Assembly (NCBI GenBank): GCA_947626085.1
Contig: CANQQU010000014.1
Coordinates: 1-36,403 of the forward strand
Reading direction: 5' to 3'
Source of the DNA: an uncultured Oscillospiraceae bacterium
GTDB lineage: Bacteria; Bacillota; Clostridia; Oscillospirales; Oscillospiraceae
Length of the DNA stretch: 36,403 nt
Part shown: positions 15,691 through 24,095 of the stretch, in pieces
How positions within the stretch are numbered: position 1 is the stretch's first letter
How the letters are laid out: every line of letters begins with the position of its first letter
The notes under the pieces: generated by a model
Seen by the model: the letters and a program-made list of their open reading frames with translations, nothing else
What the model was told of the DNA's origin: nothing
Database searches by the model: none
Program-made: the position numbers and the translations under genes

Positions 15691-16635
15691 TCAATTCTCC
15701 CGCGCGAAATCCGCGCAGACCTTGACAATGTTCTCCGCGCAGAGGCCAAAGTCCTTCAAAACCTCCCAGGCGGGGCCAGAGTGGCCGAATTCGTCCTGGA
15801 CGCCGATCCGGCGGACCCGGGTGGGCCGGGTTTCCGACAGGAAGGAACAGACCGCCTCTCCCAGACCGCCGATGGTGCTGTGTTCCTCGCAGGTGACGAT
15901 TCTCCCGCATTTTTCCGCGGCGTGAAGCACCAGCGCCTCGTCCAAAGGCTTGATGGTGGGCATGTTGATCACCATGGCGTCGATGCCCTGGCCGGCCAGG
16001 ACCTCCCCGGCCTTCATGGCCTCGTAGACCATCAGGCCCGTGGCGATGATCGCCACCTGGCTGCCGTCCCGCAGGATCTCCCCCTTGCCGATGACAAATT
16101 CGTAGTCCTCCGAATGGAACACGGGCACCGCCAGCCGCCCCAGCCGCATATACACCGGGCCGGGCTGGAGATAGATGGCCCGCACCGCCTTCCGGGCCTC
16201 CACCTCGTCGGCGGGGCACAGAACGGTCATGCCCGGGATGGACCGCATGAGGGCCACGTCCTCGCAGCACTGATGGCTGGCCCCGTCCTCTCCCACGCTC
16301 ATGCCGCCGTGGCTGGCGCAGACCTTCACGTTCAGACGGGTGTAGCCGATGGAATTGCGTACCTGCTCAAAGGCCCGCTCCGCAGCGAACATGGCGAAGC
16401 TGGAGGCGAAGGCCACCAATCCAGTGGCGGCCAGGCCCGCCGCCACGCACATCATGTTGGCCTCGGCAATGCCGCAGTTGAAGTGCCGGTCCGGAAACGC
16501 CTTTTTGAATACACCGGTCTTGGTGGAGCCGGCCAGGTCCGCGTCCAGCACCACCACGTTGTCAAATTCCGCGCCCAGCTCCTTAAGACCCCGGCCATAT
16601 CCTTCCCGGGTGGCCTTTCTGATGATATCCGCCAT
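15691..16635 (-). CDS. Transketolase, C-terminal subunit
   Basis: 314 residues carrying the pyrimidine-binding and C-terminal domains of transketolase. FNCGIAEANMMCVAAGLAATG includes the Glu that activates thiamine diphosphate; ASHGGMSVGEDGASHQCCEDVALMRSIPGM is the transketolase-type continuation, and the C-terminal domain has VTCEEHSTIGGLGEAV. With the N-terminal subunit encoded just upstream it forms a split transketolase of the non-oxidative pentose phosphate pathway. The ATG at 16635 overlaps the upstream stop in TGATG; a GTG one codon earlier is possible. GGAGG lies upstream. Confidence 0.93.
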   Translation of the reverse strand: MADIIRKATREGYGRGLKELGAEFDNVVVLDADLAGSTKTGVFKKAFPDRHFNCGIAEANMMCVAAGLAATGLVAFASSFAMFAAERAFEQVRNSIGYTRLNVKVCASHGGMSVGEDGASHQCCEDVALMRSIPGMTVLCPADEVEARKAVRAIYLQPGPVYMRLGRLAVPVFHSEDYEFVIGKGEILRDGSQVAIIATGLMVYEAMKAGEVLAGQGIDAMVINMPTIKPLDEALVLHAAEKCGRIVTCEEHSTIGGLGEAVCSFLSETRPTRVRRIGVQDEFGHSGPAWEVLKDFGLCAENIVKVCADFAREN

Positions 16636-17480
16636 CACTGCGCCTCCAATTCCCGAAGCTCGGCTTCCAGCTCCTCCATGCCTTGGCGGTACTCCGCCTC
16701 GTTGGGGGCTTTGCCGTGCCAGTCCGCTTCGTCCTCCATGTAGCTCACGCCCTTGCCCTTCACCGTCCGCATGACGATGGCGGAGGGCTTGCCCTTGGTA
16801 GCCCGGGCCATGTCCAGCGCCGCCTCGATCTGATCAAAGTCGTGGCCGTCGATCTCCTGGACCGCCAGCCCGAAGGCCGCCAGCTTGTCCGCGATGGGGT
16901 AGGGGTTCATCACGTCCTGGATCCAGCCGTCGATCTGAAGGCCGTTGTTGTCCACGATGATCACCAGGTTGTCCAGCTTGTAGTGGGCGGCAAACATACA
17001 GGCCTCCCAAACCTGGCCCTCCTGGATCTCCCCGTCGCCCAGGATGGCGTATACCCGGGCGGGGATGCCCTGATACTTGAGCCCCAGCGCCATGCCGCAG
17101 GCGCAGGAGACGCCCTGGCCCAGAGAGCCGGTGGACATATCCACCCCGGGGACCGAGTCCATGTTGGGGTGGCCCTGGAGATAGCTTCCGTCCTTCCGCA
17201 GCGTCGCCAGGTCCTCCACCGGGAAAAAGCCCCGGTTGGCAAGGGCGGCGTAGAGGGCGGGGGCGGTGTGGCCCTTGCTCAGTACGAACCGGTCCCGATT
17301 GGGATCTTTCGGGTTGGCCGGATCCACGTTCATCTCGCGAAAATATAAATAGGTAAGCATGTCCGCGGCGGAAAGACTGCCGCCGGGATGTCCGCACTTG
17401 GCGCTGTAGGTGCCCAAAAGGATCCCCATCCGCACCTTGCACGCCTGGATCTGAAGCTTCGTCTTGTCAGAAGATGTCAT
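16635..17480 (-). CDS. Transketolase, N-terminal subunit
   Basis: 281 residues. The thiamine diphosphate motif runs from GDGEIQEGQVWEA (near 150) to the NN of VDNNGLQ; KCGHPGGSLSAADML, LSKGHTAPALYAAL and STGSLGQGVS are transketolase substrate and cofactor loops. It transfers two-carbon units between ketose and aldose phosphates, linking ribose 5-phosphate to glycolysis. The ATG at 17480 was chosen because AAGGAG sits ten bases upstream; the ATG at 17489 lies only one base from that site. The divergent pseudouridine operon, which yields ribose 5-phosphate, starts 233 bases away. Confidence 0.93.
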   Translation of the reverse strand: MTSSDKTKLQIQACKVRMGILLGTYSAKCGHPGGSLSAADMLTYLYFREMNVDPANPKDPNRDRFVLSKGHTAPALYAALANRGFFPVEDLATLRKDGSYLQGHPNMDSVPGVDMSTGSLGQGVSCACGMALGLKYQGIPARVYAILGDGEIQEGQVWEACMFAAHYKLDNLVIIVDNNGLQIDGWIQDVMNPYPIADKLAAFGLAVQEIDGHDFDQIEAALDMARATKGKPSAIVMRTVKGKGVSYMEDEADWHGKAPNEAEYRQGMEELEAELRELEAQ

Positions 17481-17640
17481 AAAGAGCATACTCCTTCCTC
17501 AAAATTTCGCCTTAACAGTATACTCGATTTCTCTGGCAATTTCTACGGTAACTTTTATTTCTATCGAAAAATAGATGTATTTCATCATTTTACCCACATT
17601 TTCCCCGGTATTTTTGGGTAAAAAGTCATACCTTTCTCCG

Positions 17641-17669
17641 TTGACAACGAGATTTTGGGAAAATATAAT
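17641..17669 (+). promoter_or_regulatory. Consensus promoter of psuK-psuG
   Basis: Perfect TTGACA (17641-17646), 17-base spacer, perfect TATAAT (17664-17669). Such a strong promoter upstream of a catabolic operon suggests that it is repressed; palindromes overlap its -10 and leader. Confidence 0.85.
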
Positions 17670-17700
17670 AATCTTTAGATTATTTTTAAGCAAATGCTTA
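17667..17700. promoter_or_regulatory. Two adjacent palindromes, candidate operators for psuK-psuG
   Basis: AATAATCT-TT-AGATTATT (17667-17684) is a perfect 8-2-8 palindrome overlapping the -10 box and start point. TAAGCA-AA-TGCTTA (17687-17700) is a perfect 6-2-6 palindrome directly before the ribosome binding site. Both are placed to block initiation. The likely binder is the HTH domain of PsuK itself, by inference. Confidence 0.6.
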
Positions 17701-17713
17701 GGGAGGCGGTCCC

Positions 17714-18805
17714 ATGACCCAGCGGGAGCGGGAGGTACTCCGGCTCTTGGAAGCGGAGCCCATGATCTCCCAGCGGCGCCTGGCGGAGAAGCTGGGGATC
17801 ACCCGGTCCTCCGCCGCGGTACACATCTCCAATCTGATGAAAAAGGGCTATATCGCCGGGAAGGGATATGTCCTTCATTCGGGGACATATGCGGCGGTGG
17901 TCGGCGGCGTCAACGTGGATATCGGGGGCCGGTCCGCGGGGCCCCTGGTGGCGGCGGACTCCAACCCTGGCTCTGTCCGGTTGAGCCTGGGCGGGGTGGG
18001 CCGGAATATCGCCCACAATCTGGCCCTGCTGGGCCGGGACGTGCGGCTGCTCACCGCCTTCGGGCTGGACCTGTACGGTCGGCAGGTGGCCGCCTCCTGC
18101 GAGGAGCTGGGCATCGATATCAGCCACGCCCTCCAGCCGGCGGATGGCGCTACCTCGGTCTACCTCTATATTTCCGGCCCGGAGGGGGAGATGGCTCTGG
18201 CGCTGTCGGACATGGAGATCTGCCGCCGGATCACCCCGGAATACCTGGCGGGGAATCTGCCCCTGCTGCAAAACGCCCGAGCGGTGGTGGCGGACGCCAA
18301 CCTCCCGGCGGAGAGCCTGCGCTATCTGGCGGAAAACTGCCCCCTGGGCCTGTTCTGCGACCCGGTCTCCACCGCCAAGGCGGAAAAGCTGCTGCCCATT
18401 CTGCCGAAGATCCACACCCTCAAGCCCAACCGGCTGGAAGCGGAGGTGCTGACGGGCATTTCCATCCGGGACGCCGCCGGCGGCAGGCTCGCTGTCCGGA
18501 ATCTGCTGGACAAGGGCGTGAAGCGGGTCTTTCTCTCCCTGGGGGCCCGGGGCGTCCTGGCAGGGGAGGGGGACCGGATGCTGCTCCTGCCCAGCATCAA
18601 GGGCCGTCCGGTGAGTACCACCGGCTGCGGCGACGCCTTTATGGCGGGACTGGTGTGGGCGTATTTGGAGGACCTGGACCTGGCGGAGGCCGCCCAGGCG
18701 GGGCTTGCCGCCGCCTCGATCGCCATGGAGAGCGAGCAGACCATCAATCCTGCCCTCAGCGCCGACGTCCTGCGGCAGCGGATGGCGGCGAAAGAGAATC
18801 CATAA
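17714..18805 (+). CDS. psuK: Pseudouridine kinase with N-terminal winged-helix domain
   Basis: 363 residues. Residues 1-55 form a helix-turn-helix (REREVLRLLEAEPMISQRRLAEKLGITRSSAAVHISNLMKKGYI). A PfkB-type sugar kinase follows: GGVNVDIGG at 64-72, SLGGVGRNIAHNLALLG near 91-107, KPNRLEAEVLTG near 237, and STTGCGDAF with catalytic Asp307. It phosphorylates pseudouridine to the 5'-monophosphate used by PsuG. ATG at 17714 has GGGAGG seven bases upstream. The fusion could make the kinase a self-acting repressor or sensor; the family is known with and without the HTH part. The next gene, psuG, begins 31 bases downstream and fixes the substrate call. Confidence 0.9.
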   Translation: MTQREREVLRLLEAEPMISQRRLAEKLGITRSSAAVHISNLMKKGYIAGKGYVLHSGTYAAVVGGVNVDIGGRSAGPLVAADSNPGSVRLSLGGVGRNIAHNLALLGRDVRLLTAFGLDLYGRQVAASCEELGIDISHALQPADGATSVYLYISGPEGEMALALSDMEICRRITPEYLAGNLPLLQNARAVVADANLPAESLRYLAENCPLGLFCDPVSTAKAEKLLPILPKIHTLKPNRLEAEVLTGISIRDAAGGRLAVRNLLDKGVKRVFLSLGARGVLAGEGDRMLLLPSIKGRPVSTTGCGDAFMAGLVWAYLEDLDLAEAAQAGLAAASIAMESEQTINPALSADVLRQRMAAKENP

Positions 18806-18836
18806 TATACATTTTATAATATAAGGAAGGTACGCT

Positions 18837-19748
18837 ATGAATCGCTATTTGGATGTGAACCCCCAGGTCGCCGCCGCGCTGGCGGAGGGCCGGCCGGTGG
18901 TGGCCCTGGAATCCACCATCATCTCCCACGGAATGCCCTATCCCCAGAATGTCCAGACCGCTCTGGCGGTGGAGGACATTATTCGGAAAAACGGGGCGGT
19001 CCCCGCCACCATCGCCGTCATCGGCGGCCGGCTGAAGGCCGGCCTGACCCCGGAGGAGATCGAGTACTTCGGGAAAAAGGGGCAGGCCATCACCAAGGCC
19101 TCCCGCCGGGACCTGCCGGTGCTGTGCGCCCGGGGGGAGGACGGGGCCACCACCGTCACCACCACCATGATCATCGCCCACATGGCGGGGATCCAAATTT
19201 TCGCCACCGGCGGCATCGGCGGGGTCCACCGGGGGGCGGAGACCACCATGGACATCTCCGCCGACCTGGAGGAGCTGGCCCACACCCCGGTGATGGTGAT
19301 CTGCGCCGGGGCCAAGAGCATCCTGGACCTGGGGCTGACCCTGGAATATCTGGAGACCCATGGGGTGCCGGTGATCGGCTTCGGCACCGAGGAGCTGCCC
19401 GCGTTTTACACCCGTACCTCCGGATTCCGGGTGGACTACCGGATCGATACGCCTCAGGAGCTGGCGGCGGCCTTTCGGGTCCAGCGGGAGCTGGGCTATC
19501 CCGGGGGAATGCTGGTGACCAACCCCATCCCGGCGGAATACTCCATGGACCCGGCGGTGATCAACGCCGCCATCGACCAGGCCATCGCCGAGTGCGGCGA
19601 AAAGGGCATCCACGGCAAGGCCACCACCCCCTTCCTGTTGGCTCGGGTGGCGGAGCTCACCGGCGGGGACTCCCTGGCGTCCAATATCCAGCTGGTGTTT
19701 AACAACGCCGCCCTGGCGGCCAAAACCGCCGCCGCGCTGACAAAATAA
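18837..19748 (+). CDS. psuG: Pseudouridine-5'-phosphate glycosidase
   Basis: 303 residues, full length. It cleaves the C-C glycosidic bond of pseudouridine 5'-phosphate to uracil and ribose 5-phosphate. Family-specific stretches are VVALESTIISHGMPYPQNVQTA near the N-terminus, GATTVTTTMIIAHMAGI, FATGGIGGVHRGAE, DISADLEELAHTPV with the acidic Mn-site residues, and NPIPAEYSMD. AAGGAAGG precedes the ATG. It forms an operon with psuK. Confidence 0.97.
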   Translation: MNRYLDVNPQVAAALAEGRPVVALESTIISHGMPYPQNVQTALAVEDIIRKNGAVPATIAVIGGRLKAGLTPEEIEYFGKKGQAITKASRRDLPVLCARGEDGATTVTTTMIIAHMAGIQIFATGGIGGVHRGAETTMDISADLEELAHTPVMVICAGAKSILDLGLTLEYLETHGVPVIGFGTEELPAFYTRTSGFRVDYRIDTPQELAAAFRVQRELGYPGGMLVTNPIPAEYSMDPAVINAAIDQAIAECGEKGIHGKATTPFLLARVAELTGGDSLASNIQLVFNNAALAAKTAAALTK

Positions 19749-19769
19749 GCAGCCATTGCCGCAAAAACC

Positions 19770-19796
19770 GGCTCCCCCGGAAATTCCGGGGGAGCC
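19770..19796. terminator. Bidirectional terminator between psuG and gdhA
   Basis: 11-bp stem GGCTCCCCCGG / CCGGGGGAGCC with AAATT loop. On minus it is followed by GGTTTTTGC, a good U-tract for gdhA; on plus by AAACGCTTTT, a weaker one. Confidence 0.8.
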
Positions 19797-19823
19797 AAAC
19801 GCTTTTATCCGAATTTTGGAGGA

Positions 19824-21185
<1,362 letters not shown>

Positions 21186-21187
21186 CT

Positions 21188-21216
21188 ATTTTAACAGATT
21201 TTCCCGGCGTTTACAA
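21188..21216 (-). promoter_or_regulatory. Promoter of gdhA
   Basis: On minus, TTGTAA (21211-21216), 17-base spacer, TAAAAT (21188-21193) preceded by TGT. Confidence 0.65.
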
Positions 21217-21298
21217 CCGTTTTTACAAGGTTTTCCAAAATTCAGGCGAAACATTCAAATGGACTGGCCGGAGGTGCAAAATTTGGGAAAACTTGTAA

Positions 21299-21326
21299 TT
21301 GACAAACCATCTACTATGAGTATAAT
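21299..21326 (+). promoter_or_regulatory. Promoter of cooS-cooC-acsB
   Basis: Perfect TTGACA (21299-21304), 16-base spacer, perfect TATAAT (21321-21326), 57 bases before the cooS ATG. No redox or CRP-type operator was recognised nearby. Confidence 0.8.
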
Positions 21327-21382
21327 ATTATCGATAGCTTTGTGCCGATTCCCCAGGCACATCATAAATTTAGGAGGATAAC

Positions 21383-23287
21383 ATGAAGGATTGGGATCGT
21401 TTAACCACTGTTGAGGAGATGGAGGCCGCCACCAATTCCCTGCTGGAAAACGGGAAAAAGGTGGGCGCCGACTCCTGGCAGCAGCGGGTCAAAAACCAAA
21501 CCCCCCACTGCGGCTTCGGCGAGGCCGGCACCTGCTGCCGGATCTGCTCCATGGGCCCCTGCCGCATCACCCCCAAGAGCCCCAGAGGCATCTGCGGCTG
21601 CGACGTTCACGGCATTGTCGGCCGGAACTTCCTGCGGTTCACCGCCGGCGGCTCCGCCACCCACTCCGACCATGGCCGGGAGATTTGCCACACCCTGTAC
21701 CAGACCAGCCCCGACGGCAACTACAAGGTCAAGGACCCGGAAAAGCTGATCCGCATCGCCAAGGAGTGGGGCGTGGAGACCGAGGGCGTGGACATCTACG
21801 ACCTGGCCCACCAGATCGCCGAGATGGCCCTGCTGGAATACGGCAAGCCCTTCGGCGTCCAGCGGTTCCTGAAGCGGGCCCCCGAGCACACCCAGAAGCT
21901 GTGGCATGACGCCGGCATCGAGCCTAGGGCCATCGACCGGGAGGTCTCCACCGCCCTGCACATGACCCACATGGGCTGCTCCAGCCTGCCCGAGGCCCTG
22001 ATCCGTCAGAGCCTGCGCTGCGGCCTGTCCGACGGATGGGGCGGCTCCATGGCCGGCACGGAATTTTCCGACGTACTCTTCGGCACCCCCAAGCCTGTGG
22101 ACACCACCGCCAATATCGGCGTCATGGAGAAGGACATGGTCAACATCGTGGTCCACGGCCACGACCCCAGCCTCTCCGAAATGGTGGTCTACTACGCCAA
22201 CGACCCGGAGATGATCGCTCTGGCCAAGAGCGTGGGCGCCAAGGGCATCAACATCTGCGGCGTCTGCTGCACCGCCAACGAGGTGGCCATGCGCCACGGC
22301 ATTCCCATGGCGGGCAACTTCCTGACCCAGGAGAACGTGGTCCTCACCGGCGCCTGCGAGGCCATCGTGGTGGACGTGCAGTGCATTTTCCCCGCCCTGG
22401 GGCCCCTTTCCAAGTGCTTCCATACCAAGTTCATCACCACTTCCAACATCGCCCGGATGCCCGACTCCGAGTTCATCCACTTCTCCGCCGCCAACGCCGG
22501 GGAGAACGCCAAGGCCATCGTGAAAATGGCCATCGAGAATTTCAAGAACCGGGATCAGAGCCTGGTGAACATCCCCAAGCAGGTCTCCAAGGCCCGGGTG
22601 GGCTACTCCGTGGAGGCCATTAAGAAGACCCTGGACACCGTGGCCAACTCCCAGCTTGACGAGTTCGGCACCACCAAGCCCCTGATCGAGTGCATCCACT
22701 CCGGCGTGCTCCGGGGCGCGGTGGCCATGGTGGGCTGCAACAACCCCAAGGTCCGTCCCGACTCCGCCCACATCCAGCTGATGAAATACCTGCTGGAAAA
22801 CGACGTGATCCTCATCGTCTCCGGCTGCGCCGCCCAGGCCGCCGCCAAGGCCGGCCTGATGGACCCCGAGATCGCCAAGGAATACTGCGGCGACGGCTTG
22901 AAGCGGGTCTGCGAGCTGGCGAACATCCCGCCGGTGCTGCATATGGGCTCCTGCGTGGACATCTCCCGGATGATGGTGCTGGCCGCCGACATCTCCAAGG
23001 ACTGGGGCATTCCCATTTCCCAGCTCCCGCTGGTGGGCTGCGCCCCCGAGTGGATGAGCGAGAAGGCCGTGTCCATCGGCAACTATGTGGTGGCCACCGG
23101 CATTGACACCTTCCTGGGCGTGGACCCCTACACCAAGGGCTCTAGCGAGGTCACTGCCCTCCTGCAGGGCGAGCACGGCGTCAAGGACTGGGTGGAGGCC
23201 AACTACACGGTGGAGCTGGACATCGACAAGCTGGGCCAGCGGATGCTGGACCGGATCGAGGAAAAGCGGGCCGCCCTGGGCATCTGA
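21383..23287 (+). CDS. cooS: Anaerobic Ni-carbon monoxide dehydrogenase catalytic subunit
   Basis: 634 residues, full length. It interconverts CO and CO2 at a Ni-Fe-S C-cluster. N-terminal cysteines Cys43 and Cys51 (D-cluster, shared between subunits) and Cys52, 55, 60 and 71/73 (B-cluster) are present. C-cluster ligands are visible: HGH at 258-260, Cys295 or 296 in CGVCCTANE, Cys334, Cys452 in VGCNNPKV, Cys482 in SGCAAQ, and Cys524 in MGSCVDIS. The likely proton-relay Lys is in PEWMSEKAVSIG. AGGAGG at 21372-21377 sets the ATG. Cotranscription with cooC and acsB argues for use in a CODH/ACS complex rather than in a CO-oxidising hydrogenase system. Confidence 0.97.
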   Translation: MKDWDRLTTVEEMEAATNSLLENGKKVGADSWQQRVKNQTPHCGFGEAGTCCRICSMGPCRITPKSPRGICGCDVHGIVGRNFLRFTAGGSATHSDHGREICHTLYQTSPDGNYKVKDPEKLIRIAKEWGVETEGVDIYDLAHQIAEMALLEYGKPFGVQRFLKRAPEHTQKLWHDAGIEPRAIDREVSTALHMTHMGCSSLPEALIRQSLRCGLSDGWGGSMAGTEFSDVLFGTPKPVDTTANIGVMEKDMVNIVVHGHDPSLSEMVVYYANDPEMIALAKSVGAKGINICGVCCTANEVAMRHGIPMAGNFLTQENVVLTGACEAIVVDVQCIFPALGPLSKCFHTKFITTSNIARMPDSEFIHFSAANAGENAKAIVKMAIENFKNRDQSLVNIPKQVSKARVGYSVEAIKKTLDTVANSQLDEFGTTKPLIECIHSGVLRGAVAMVGCNNPKVRPDSAHIQLMKYLLENDVILIVSGCAAQAAAKAGLMDPEIAKEYCGDGLKRVCELANIPPVLHMGSCVDISRMMVLAADISKDWGIPISQLPLVGCAPEWMSEKAVSIGNYVVATGIDTFLGVDPYTKGSSEVTALLQGEHGVKDWVEANYTVELDIDKLGQRMLDRIEEKRAALGI

Positions 23288-23313
23288 TTCGGAAGCAAAG
23301 GGGATTTTGACCG

Positions 23314-24084
23314 ATGAAATTAGCCATCACCGGCAAGGGCGGGGTGGGGAAGACCACCCTGGCCTCCACCCTGGCCCGGCTCTACGCCGGAGAGGGGCGG
23401 ACCGTCCTGGCCGCCGACGTGGACCCGGACGCCAATCTGGGCCTGGCCCTGGGCCTGAGCCAGGAGGAGGTGGACGCCATCGTGCCCATCTCCAAAATGC
23501 GCACCCTGGTGGAGGAACGCACCGGCGCCAACGCCGCCAACACCTTCTTTAAGCTCAATCCCTATGTGGCGGACATCCCCGAGAAGTTCGCCCGGGATAT
23601 CAACGGGGTGAAGCTGCTGGTCATGGGCACCGTGGACATGGGGGGCAGCGGATGCGTCTGTCCCGAGCATGTGATGCTCAAGGCCATCCTCTCCAGCCTG
23701 ACCTACCGGAAAAACGACGTGGTCATCATGGACATGGAGGCCGGATTGGAGCATCTTGGCCGAGGCACCGCCGCCAATATGGACGCTTTTGTGGTGGTGG
23801 TGGAGCCGGGGGCCCGGTCTGTGCAGACCTACCGCAGTGTTAAGCGCCTGGCCCACGACCTGGGCGTTGACCGGGTCCGGGTGGTGGCCAATAAGCTCCG
23901 GGACGAGGCGGACGAGGCCTTCGTCCGGGACGCCATCCCGGCGGAGGATCTGCTGGGCTGCGTCCACTACAATCCCCAGATCATGGAGGCCGACCGGCAG
24001 GGGAAATCCCCCTACGATTTCAGCCCCCAGGCCATTGAGGAAATTCGGAAAATTAAATCGATCTTGGATCGTGACGAACTTTAG
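23314..24084 (+). CDS. cooC: CODH nickel-insertion accessory ATPase
   Basis: 256 residues. A deviant Walker A GKGGVGKTT is at 7-15 and the DVDPDANL switch follows at 35-42. The CxC at Cys114/Cys116 (GSGCVCPEH) binds nickel or zinc at the dimer interface in this family. It drives ATP-dependent nickel insertion into CODH, and related AcsF proteins mature acetyl-CoA synthase. It lies 26 bases after cooS and 11 before acsB, so it may serve either enzyme. The ribosome binding site is weak (AAAGGGG), suggesting coupling or low expression. Confidence 0.93.
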   Translation: MKLAITGKGGVGKTTLASTLARLYAGEGRTVLAADVDPDANLGLALGLSQEEVDAIVPISKMRTLVEERTGANAANTFFKLNPYVADIPEKFARDINGVKLLVMGTVDMGGSGCVCPEHVMLKAILSSLTYRKNDVVIMDMEAGLEHLGRGTAANMDAFVVVVEPGARSVQTYRSVKRLAHDLGVDRVRVVANKLRDEADEAFVRDAIPAEDLLGCVHYNPQIMEADRQGKSPYDFSPQAIEEIRKIKSILDRDEL

Positions 24085-24095
24085 GAGGAAAAACC

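Noticed and set aside
21401..23176. A 591-codon open frame antisense to cooS
   Set aside because: Same cause as for RNase J: codon bias shadow, with composition dominated by His, Gly, Val and Ala and no start signal.
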